Below, piece by piece: positions 16,530 to 22,866 of a stretch of DNA of 64,000 bases (position 1 is its first letter; the number at the start of each line of letters is the position of its first letter). This stretch comes from Ethanoligenens harbinense YUAN-3. Its GTDB lineage: Bacteria; Bacillota; Clostridia; Oscillospirales; Ethanoligenentaceae. The notes beneath the pieces are model-generated. The model was not told the origin of the DNA. It saw nothing but the letters and a program-made list of their open reading frames with translations, and searched no databases. A program made the position numbers and the translations under genes. Location: positions 2,617,501 to 2,681,500 of the forward strand of contig NC_014828.1 of NCBI RefSeq assembly GCF_000178115.2, read 5' to 3'.

Positions 16530-16796
16530 ATGCAAAAAATCCGCCGTTTGCAAAATTCCGTTAGATACCATGCAACGAAGGGCTACCTTCATGCTCTGGC
16601 TGTCCGTGACAATGCGAAAGGCGCCGCCTTCGCATTGATCAGTAACGATGATGGTTACATCGATATGGCTATGAAGATCATTATCGGCGTTGTTTGTGGC
16701 CTGTTGATTTTCGGTGTCCTTTACGCGATCGTGCAATCTTCCGGTCAGACCGCCCAGACGAAAGTCTCCAATGCCTTCAACTACGCCGGATCGTAA
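16530..16796 (+). CDS. Flp-type pilin candidate
   Basis: An 88-residue protein starting at ATG 16530 behind AAAGAGG. A basic leader of about 43 residues ends at NDDGYIDMAMK, followed by a hydrophobic helix (IIIGVVCGLLIFGVLYAIVQ) and a short polar tail, the layout of a Flp/TadE-like prepilin. It is the only small pilin-like gene with its own terminator, which suits high expression of a major subunit. The exact cleavage site is not certain. Confidence 0.65.
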   Translation: MQKIRRLQNSVRYHATKGYLHALAVRDNAKGAAFALISNDDGYIDMAMKIIIGVVCGLLIFGVLYAIVQSSGQTAQTKVSNAFNYAGS

Positions 16797-16826
16797 GGCC
16801 TGTTCGTCATCGTCTGTATGCTTCAC

Positions 16827-16852
16827 GCCGCCCTTTACGGGCGGCTTATTTT
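16827..16852 (+). terminator. Terminator after the pilin gene
   Basis: Stem GCCGCCC/GGGCGGC with TTTAC loop, then TTATTTT. It separates the pilin from the pseudopilin genes. Confidence 0.75.
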
Positions 16853-16927
16853 GAAAACAATCGCCTCAAGGCTTTAGATAGAGTGGATAGTACCAGAATA
16901 ATCGGAACACAGGAGGGTAATCAAGCT

Positions 16928-17389
16928 ATGAAAAAAAGACTCTTGCGGCTTTTAAAAGACAACCGCGGAGAAGCACAGATCGATTCTGTGTTTTTTCTCT
17001 TTGCCTTTTTTCTTTCTCTCGCATTTGGGTTGTCAATCTTTGTGTCAACTGCCGGCAAAAGTAACGCTTATAATCTGGCGCAGCTGGCCGCAAGGCAGAT
17101 CAGCGCCAACGGTGCGGTGGATGGCAGTACGATCAGCGCTCTGTTAAAAGTGGCACAGGATGGTAGATATACGTTGACGGTTAACGCTCCGGATGACGGC
17201 GTATCCATGCAGGTTCCAATCAGCAGTTCCCAGACATTGATGAGTTCTACCGCCATCCAGTATGGAACGTCCTTTAATGTCACCGTAAGCCAGAACAGCA
17301 ATGACAAAATTGGGGTGGATGCCCAGCATTCCAATATTGTAAATGAAAGCGCGACAGTACCGGGGGTAAGCGAATGCTGGACAAAGTAA
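16928..17389 (+). CDS. TadE-like pseudopilin
   Basis: A 153-residue protein starting at ATG 16928 with AGGAGGG upstream. The basic leader (KKRLLRLLKDNRGEAQID) precedes a hydrophobic segment (VFFLFAFFLSLAFGLSIFV), matching the prepilin pattern with an acidic residue after the cleavage region. The exported part is Ser/Thr-rich. It overlaps the next pseudopilin gene by 16 bases. Confidence 0.65.
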   Translation: MKKRLLRLLKDNRGEAQIDSVFFLFAFFLSLAFGLSIFVSTAGKSNAYNLAQLAARQISANGAVDGSTISALLKVAQDGRYTLTVNAPDDGVSMQVPISSSQTLMSSTAIQYGTSFNVTVSQNSNDKIGVDAQHSNIVNESATVPGVSECWTK

Positions 17390-17949
17390 CGTATGCGCTT
17401 TTTCAGCGCGCAAAAAAAGCTCTGCAATCCGACGAGGGAAACTTCACACCGATGATCGCCCTCGCACTAATCGGTGTGTTTCTGCTCATAGCGTTGGGCC
17501 TGGAATCGTGGCGGCTCAACTCAACATCGGATTTCGTAAACGAGGCGGTACGCTCCAGCCTGATTTCCGCAAATGTGCAGAACGCCGAAACGCTCTACAC
17601 CGGGGAACAGGACATGATTGGCGGCAGCTTTACCTATGACGCTTCCACAAACACCTGGAGCGAACCGGTTGATACCACACCTGTCACGGATCTGCTTTCC
17701 AGTAAACTTGGGCTGACACAAGAGGGGTCGGACTGGATCAGCAAGGTGAACGGTCAGGAGAATTACAAGATTAAGGGCTTTGCCGTAACCGAGTCCCAAC
17801 CGGCCGCGTCGGATGGCACACCGGACAGCACAAAAAGCCTAACCATTACGGCCAGCTTTACGCTGGAGATCCCCTACAACGCAGGCGGTACCGTTACGAA
17901 GATTTCCGTTCCGATGAATGTGCCGGTCGGAACGCAGGGGAAATTTTGA
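17374..17949 (+). CDS. TadE/TadF-like pseudopilin
   Basis: A 191-residue protein. The leader DEGNFTPMIALALIGVFLLIALGLESWRL near residues 20-48 has the prepilin layout: a Gly/Asn-Phe junction, then a hydrophobic helix. The remainder is an exported beta-rich domain. It probably forms the pilus tip or priming complex together with the product of 16928. Confidence 0.65.
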   Translation: MLDKVTYALFQRAKKALQSDEGNFTPMIALALIGVFLLIALGLESWRLNSTSDFVNEAVRSSLISANVQNAETLYTGEQDMIGGSFTYDASTNTWSEPVDTTPVTDLLSSKLGLTQEGSDWISKVNGQENYKIKGFAVTESQPAASDGTPDSTKSLTITASFTLEIPYNAGGTVTKISVPMNVPVGTQGKF

Positions 17950-17962
17950 AAGGAAATGTACA

Positions 17963-18511
17963 ATGGAAAATGATAAGGCGGCAAAACCCTATTGGCCGGT
18001 CAGCGAGACATTGCATAAGATCAGCAAGCCGTCCGGGCTGCTGCTGCTTATCTGGATGGCACTCTTTGCGCTGCCAGGATGGAAGCAGCTCACAATGGCT
18101 ACTCATACTCCCATGTCCGACATATATGGTTTTATTTCTGCTCTCGGCATTTTCTGCGGTTCACTCTGGTTTGCAATCGTTTCATCGTGCCGCGCGGATG
18201 CTTTCCCGGCATTTTCTATTCGGAACTTGCCGAGAATCATTTTGACAATCCTATTGCGACTCATAGAGTACTGGGCAGCGGCAAGTGTGGCCGTTTTTCT
18301 GTTATTCGGCTTCGTTGCTTACCCGCGCCACCATGAACTTCTGTCTTGTGTTTGGGTGGCTCTGGCGGTCGTGTTCATCGTAACTCATGTAGTCGGTAAG
18401 CATCTGGCACGGAAGCGTCAGACCGTATCGCTCGTTGCGGAAAACCCACCTGTCCGTCCTAACCCCCCGTCCGGTGAACACACTGCGAACCTGGTTAAAA
18501 CGAAACTTTGA
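17963..18511 (+). CDS. Membrane protein, last gene of pilus cluster
   Basis: A 182-residue protein starting at ATG 17963 with AAAGGA upstream. About four membrane helices (near residues 24-40, 52-70, 88-112 and 122-142) are followed by a basic, Pro-rich tail. No family is recognised. Its position suggests a link to the pilus, but its sequence gives no direct evidence. Confidence 0.5.
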   Translation: MENDKAAKPYWPVSETLHKISKPSGLLLLIWMALFALPGWKQLTMATHTPMSDIYGFISALGIFCGSLWFAIVSSCRADAFPAFSIRNLPRIILTILLRLIEYWAAASVAVFLLFGFVAYPRHHELLSCVWVALAVVFIVTHVVGKHLARKRQTVSLVAENPPVRPNPPSGEHTANLVKTKL

Positions 18512-18575
18512 TAACTCTTTGAAAAGCATCCAGTCCCAAGATGTTGTAATTATGATAAAACAGGAGGTAAAGACT

Positions 18576-19017
18576 GTGAATTGGAGTGACATAAATATAA
18601 TGGACGTAATCGCAGGGGCCATCATAAGCGCAGCCAGCGCCATTGTCGTGTTGTCAGGAGCATGATAAACTGTCTGTTGAACACAGCCGCATCAAAGAGC
18701 ATCTTTCCATGGAACACCAAAGCATTAAAGACCTGTTGGCTCCCATTCGTGAAAACGCCAAAGCGACGCACAACATCCTGCTTGGTGAAGTGGGTCGTCG
18801 TGAGATGCAATACGACAATTTGTCGGAGTCGCAGAAAGATATGAAAGCACAATTTGAAAATCTTCAAAAAATGGCCGGTCAATGGGAAGCCCTTATTTCC
18901 GAAAACAAAGATCTGAAGGAGCAAATCAAGGAGTTGACAAAAGAGCGTGATCTCGCTCGGGAGAAAAACCGCGAATTGAACAATGACAAGCACTTGGGAC
19001 GGTCACGGCATTTGTAA
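18576..19017 (+). pseudogene. Frameshifted membrane/coiled-coil protein
   Basis: GTG 18576 follows AGGAGG and encodes a 29-residue hydrophobic piece ending at a stop at 18663-18665. The next frame, open through 18643-19017, continues with a long coiled coil (LSVEHSRIKEHLSMEHQSIKDLL...). Read together they give one membrane-anchored coiled-coil protein, a known layout in phage-like genes. The second frame has no ribosome binding site or good start of its own, so a frameshift, programmed or decayed, is likely. Confidence 0.5.
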
Positions 19018-19050
19018 AGCTCTGCCGCATCAAACGGAAAAGGAAAATCC

Positions 19051-19080
19051 TTGAAAACACAACTATCTTTGTCGTATAAT
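19051..19080 (+). promoter_or_regulatory. Promoter of toxin cassette 1
   Basis: TTGAAA at 19051 and TATAAT at 19075, with 18-base spacing. Confidence 0.7.
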
Positions 19081-19145
19081 AGACAATAAGACAGAGGGAT
19101 GTCGATAGGGCGGTTAGCCACTCTCCCGGAAGGGAGGTGGTGCGA

Positions 19146-19217
19146 ATGGAGTATATGGCGGCAATAATCATTATCTTGATTCTTGCTATCGCATATAACC
19201 AGAGCATAAAAAAATAA
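19146..19217 (+). CDS. Putative type I toxin peptide, copy 1
   Basis: A 23-residue hydrophobic peptide (begins MEYMAAIIIILILA, ends NQSIKK) starting at ATG 19146 behind GGGAGGTGG. The layout of acidic N-terminus, one membrane helix and basic tail is that of the Hol_Tox/TxpA-like type I toxins of Firmicutes. A convergent promoter just downstream points to an antisense RNA over its 3' end. Confidence 0.65.
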   Translation: MEYMAAIIIILILAIAYNQSIKK

Positions 19218-19287
19218 CCGCCCTCCGGTCCAATGGAAGCGGTTATTTAACCTAACCTTGGGCTAACCGTTACTGGTACACCCTCTG
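19208..19287 (-). ncRNA. Predicted antisense RNA, cassette 1
   Basis: Inferred from the minus-strand promoter at 19294-19321 and a terminator read leftward (AACCGC...GCGGTT then T7) that overlaps the 3' end of the toxin gene. Ends are estimates. Confidence 0.5.
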
Positions 19288-19293
19288 TCTTTT

Positions 19294-19321
19294 ATTATAC
19301 CCGTTTTTGATTGGAAGTCAA
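19294..19321 (-). promoter_or_regulatory. Antisense promoter, cassette 1
   Basis: On the minus strand, TTGACT (19316-19321) and TATAAT (19294-19299), 16-base spacing. Confidence 0.7.
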
Positions 19322-19331
19322 CGCCCACAAA

Positions 19332-19547
19332 TTAAGGTGTACGATTATCATCAACCTTGATATCTTCGTCGTCCGGCAAGTCCTTGTCAATTAGGTGGTT
19401 TATGTATCCGTTTACCGAGAGGCCGAGTTCTTTTCCCCGCACCTCAATTTTGGCTTTGCGGCCTTTTTTGACAATCAAATGAATATGATCGTATGCTTTT
19501 TTGTTATATTTATTGCTTGCGCGTCCATGTGCTTTGCTTACTGCCAT
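19332..19547 (-). CDS. Small ribbon-helix-helix-like DNA-binding protein
   Basis: A 71-residue basic protein with start at 19547 preceded by TGAGGTG. The core KAYDHIHLIVKKGRKAKIEVRGKELGLSVNGYINHLIDK fits a ribbon-helix-helix (Arc-like) fold: one strand, then two helices. It is divergent from the adhesin-like operon at 19792, with several inverted repeats in between, so it is probably a local repressor. Confidence 0.6.
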   Translation of the reverse strand: MAVSKAHGRASNKYNKKAYDHIHLIVKKGRKAKIEVRGKELGLSVNGYINHLIDKDLPDDEDIKVDDNRTP

Positions 19548-19582
19548 ATTAATCACCTCAACTATAAGCGTAACACAGGTAA

Positions 19583-19672
19583 GTGTACGTGTACACGGCA
19601 AATTATTACGAATAACCGTGTACATATTTGTACAGTTTACTTATTGCATAACCGTGTTCGCGGTTATATAAT
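19583..19672 (+). promoter_or_regulatory. Operator-rich promoter region of the surface-protein genes
   Basis: TTGCAT (19644) and TATAAT (19667) with 17-base spacing form a good promoter toward 19792. The spacer is itself an inverted repeat (AACCG...CGGTT). Two more dyads lie upstream: GTGTACGTGTACAC (19583-19596) and TGTACATATTTGTACA (19619-19634). Confidence 0.6.
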
Positions 19673-19791
19673 GCAACTATAGGAATAAACTTCCATTCAA
19701 ACCAACCGATATATTACAGGAGATGTTCCCCTGATCCCAGAAACGAATGATCCAATATTCAAATACATGCGACATATGAGGAGTGCTTCAG

Positions 19792-21699
19792 ATGAATAAG
19801 CAGGCCACAACTAAAGCTAAAAAAGTCAAAGAACTGCGTTCCAAGATGTTGGTCATTGCCATGGCGGCCATTCTGACGGTCGCCGGCGGCGCGGTATCCG
19901 CGTCTGCCGCACCTGTAACCACTTCTGTCCAGACGGCGGCTTCTGTGCGGTACAAAGCTGCGACTGGCGGAATCACGGATCTCGACACGCCGGCCACTAC
20001 CTATACCGGTACCATTCCGGTGTATGGCTGGGTACTCAATGCGTCTGGTATCAACCGCGTGGACGTCTACGCACTGGATAGCACTGGCCATTATCATGGG
20101 ATTGGCTCGGTGGATGGCAGCAAGCTTACCGCCCGGCAGGATGTACAGAATGTTTTCCCAGCTTATGGCACGCTCAACAGCGGATACAGCCTGACCGCCA
20201 ATGTAAGCACTCTTGCGCCGGGCAGCTACACGCTCTGCGTTGCGGGGATCGGCAAGGATGGTTCGGTAAACTGGTCGTCCGTTCCGGTTTCCGTCGGCCC
20301 GGAACCGCTGACCGACATTGACGCGCCATCTGGTGGCAGCGAGCAGGACGGTTCCATTACCATTTCCGGTTGGGCGCTCAACCACGGCGGTATCAACCGC
20401 GTGGACGTATATGCACTGGACAGTAGCAGCCATTATCACGGACTTGGTTCTGTAGCAGGAGATACGCTGACCGCCAGACAGGACGTGGAAAACGTATTCC
20501 CTGACTATAGCGCGCTGAATTCCGGGTACAGCCTTTCGGCTGACGTGTCCACACTTCCGGCAGGTAACTACACACTCTGCGTCGCCGGAATCGGTAACGA
20601 TGGAGATGTGCAGTGGGCGACCAGAAACATTACAGTAGGCCCCGCGCCACTTACGGATATTGATACATATGGCCCTATGACTAATGGCACCCTTAATGTG
20701 GCAGGATGGGCACTTAATAAGTCGGGTATCAGTCGTGTGGATATGTACGCATGGGACAGCGCCGGTCATCCGCACAGTCTCGGATCGGTAGATGGTGGCG
20801 CGCTTACAGCAAGACAGGATGTGCAAAAAGCGTTTCCGGCCTACAACATGCTTAACAGTGGTTATTGGCTGACAGTCCCTGCGGGAACACTTCCTGCTGG
20901 CAACTACACGCTGGCGGTCGCCGGGATCGGCAATGATGGTACGGTGCAATGGGGATCAAAAACGATCACAATTCGAGGCACAACAACCGCAGCTCCCATC
21001 ACCGACCTTGATACCCCGTCTACCACATACACCGGCACGATCCCGGTGTATGGCTGGGCGTTGAACACCTCGGGGATCAACCGCGTGGATATCTACGCGT
21101 ATAGTAGCGGAAGCACCACAGCCATTAAACTTGGATCAGTAGATGGCGGTGCGCTCACAGCCAGACAGGATGTCGCGAACGCATTTCCGGCATACGGTAT
21201 CCTCAACAGCGGCTACAGCTACACGGTACCGGCCGGCACGCTTGCTCCCGGTAGCTACACGCTGGCGGTCGCGGGTATTGGAAACGATGGAGATGTGAAG
21301 TGGGAAACGAAAGGAATTACTGTTCAGAAGGTTGCCAACTATCAGGGTATTAATGAGGTGAAAACCTATACCGATGAGATTACCGGTATCACGCAGACAG
21401 TGCAATTTCTCGGAGTGGGCGCCGGATACTGTGAAGTGGCTGGCGGCACAGCGAACATCAATACGACCCCTGCGCTGGGCGCTGCGCATGGTGGATTTAA
21501 TGCTACAGTTTCGCTTATAGGATCAAACGGCATTCATCAAGGGGGTTCTACTGCCGTCGTCGGAACCTCTGGCACATGCAGCAGCCTAATTTTCAGCAAT
21601 TTGACCGCCGCCACTTACACCATCCAGCTCGCTGCCAACGATGGCACGGTCGTAGCAAAATACTCGTTCACCGTTGACTCCAACGGCAACGTAGAATAA
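19792..21699 (+). CDS. Secreted four-repeat surface protein
   Basis: A 635-residue protein starting at ATG 19792 with GAGGAGTG upstream. The signal peptide ends near ASAAPV. Four repeats of about 105 residues follow, each with ITDLDTP...YGWALN.SGINRVDVYA...LTARQDV.NAFPAYG.LNSGYS...GSYTLAVAGIGNDG. The last 115 residues form a domain also found in the next gene (YQGIN.VK.YTDEITGI.QTVQFLGVGAGYCEVAGG). No sortase motif is seen. An adhesin or wall-bound role is likely. Confidence 0.75.
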   Translation: MNKQATTKAKKVKELRSKMLVIAMAAILTVAGGAVSASAAPVTTSVQTAASVRYKAATGGITDLDTPATTYTGTIPVYGWVLNASGINRVDVYALDSTGHYHGIGSVDGSKLTARQDVQNVFPAYGTLNSGYSLTANVSTLAPGSYTLCVAGIGKDGSVNWSSVPVSVGPEPLTDIDAPSGGSEQDGSITISGWALNHGGINRVDVYALDSSSHYHGLGSVAGDTLTARQDVENVFPDYSALNSGYSLSADVSTLPAGNYTLCVAGIGNDGDVQWATRNITVGPAPLTDIDTYGPMTNGTLNVAGWALNKSGISRVDMYAWDSAGHPHSLGSVDGGALTARQDVQKAFPAYNMLNSGYWLTVPAGTLPAGNYTLAVAGIGNDGTVQWGSKTITIRGTTTAAPITDLDTPSTTYTGTIPVYGWALNTSGINRVDIYAYSSGSTTAIKLGSVDGGALTARQDVANAFPAYGILNSGYSYTVPAGTLAPGSYTLAVAGIGNDGDVKWETKGITVQKVANYQGINEVKTYTDEITGITQTVQFLGVGAGYCEVAGGTANINTTPALGAAHGGFNATVSLIGSNGIHQGGSTAVVGTSGTCSSLIFSNLTAATYTIQLAANDGTVVAKYSFTVDSNGNVE

Positions 21700-21738
21700 A
21701 ACTGACATCGTGAATTTCAGACGATGAGGAGGACACTC

Positions 21739-22791
21739 ATGAACAAAATTAAAGAGTTGGCCACTCAAATGGCGGCGAAAATCAGGAAAGCGCTTTCCAC
21801 CCGAAAAGGTAAAACTTATGCCGGAATCGGCGGTTGCGCCGTCGTGGCCATCGTGATCTCCGCGCTGGCAATCAACAGTATTCCGACATCCGCGTCGATT
21901 TCAAACCATCGCTTCAGGATCGATGCGGCTTCGTCTTCCTCCAGCACTGGAACCGCTTCCGGCAGTTCGGGGCCCGTTGTTTCCTCCGGTAGCACTCCCT
22001 CGTCCACCAACAGCATCCCGATCGTTAGTGCGGCCCCGGTTCCCAGCGGCGCGGCCCCAACGGCTGCACAGGCGATGCAGACCATCCCGGTCACATCGGT
22101 AGACTTTAACCACCGCTCTCTTACATTGTCCGTCGGCGCGACTTCGCAGCTCACCGCCAGCATTACTCCCGGCAGCGCCTCGGACAAGACGCTTACGTGG
22201 ACTTCGACAAACACAGGAGTGGCCACGGTAGACCAGTCCGGTACGGTCAAGGCGGTCGGCACCGGAACGGCATACATCCGGGCAACGAACTCGGATGGCC
22301 AGCGGGACACCTGCACCGTGACGGTGCAGGGCAGCACTGGAAATACTGGCAGCGGCACGGGTAATGGCGGTGGGAACGCGGGCGGTGCCCCCGGCACCCC
22401 TACGACAAATGTTCCGGGGCATGTTGCAAACTACCAGGGTATCAATGTAACAAAGTCTTATACCGATGAAATCACCGGCGTTCAGCAAACGGTTCAATTT
22501 CTCGGAGTGGGCGCGGGCTATTGCGAAGTGGCTGCGGGTAATGCCGACATCAACACCACCCCGGCACTGGGTGCGGCTCATGGTGGATTCAATGCAACAG
22601 TTTCTTTGATAGGTTCAAATGGTATTCATCAAGGCGGTTCCACTGCTGTTGTTGGAACCTCCGGTACATGCAGCGGGTTGGTCTTTGGCAATTTGACAGC
22701 CGGCACTTACACTATCCAGCTTACTGCCCACGACGGAACCGTGGTTGCCCGGTACCACTTTTCCGTCGATTCCGGCGGCAACGTCGCATAA
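21739..22791 (+). CDS. Secreted BIG2-domain protein sharing a C-terminal domain with its neighbour
   Basis: A 350-residue protein starting at ATG 21739 behind GAGGAGG. It has a membrane anchor or signal near residues 30-50 and a Ser/Thr/Pro-rich stalk to about 115. A bacterial Ig-like group 2 domain follows (VTSVDFNHRSLTLSVGATSQLTASITPGSASDKTLTWTSTN). After a Gly-rich linker comes the same 115-residue terminal domain as in the preceding protein. DNA identity of the shared part is high, suggesting recent duplication. Confidence 0.75.
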   Translation: MNKIKELATQMAAKIRKALSTRKGKTYAGIGGCAVVAIVISALAINSIPTSASISNHRFRIDAASSSSSTGTASGSSGPVVSSGSTPSSTNSIPIVSAAPVPSGAAPTAAQAMQTIPVTSVDFNHRSLTLSVGATSQLTASITPGSASDKTLTWTSTNTGVATVDQSGTVKAVGTGTAYIRATNSDGQRDTCTVTVQGSTGNTGSGTGNGGGNAGGAPGTPTTNVPGHVANYQGINVTKSYTDEITGVQQTVQFLGVGAGYCEVAAGNADINTTPALGAAHGGFNATVSLIGSNGIHQGGSTAVVGTSGTCSGLVFGNLTAGTYTIQLTAHDGTVVARYHFSVDSGGNVA

Positions 22792-22810
22792 GTATCTTTC
22801 GTTTGGTTGT

Positions 22811-22850
22811 AGCCCTCCGATTTTTATCGGGGGGCTGCTTTTATTTTTTA
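22811..22850 (+). terminator. Terminator after the BIG2 gene
   Basis: Stem AGCCCTCCGA/TCGGGGGGCT with six-base loop, followed by a T-rich run. Confidence 0.75.
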
Positions 22851-22866
22851 TAGGAGGCGAGTTTTG

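Noticed and set aside
17655-17668. GCGAACCGGTTGAT as a weak copy of the palindrome
   Set aside because: Only the central bases match and the outer bases are not symmetric.
19759-20949. A 396-codon reverse frame opposite the four-repeat surface gene
   Set aside because: It lies antisense to a gene with a signal peptide and clear repeats and has no ribosome binding site; its own repetitiveness only mirrors those repeats.
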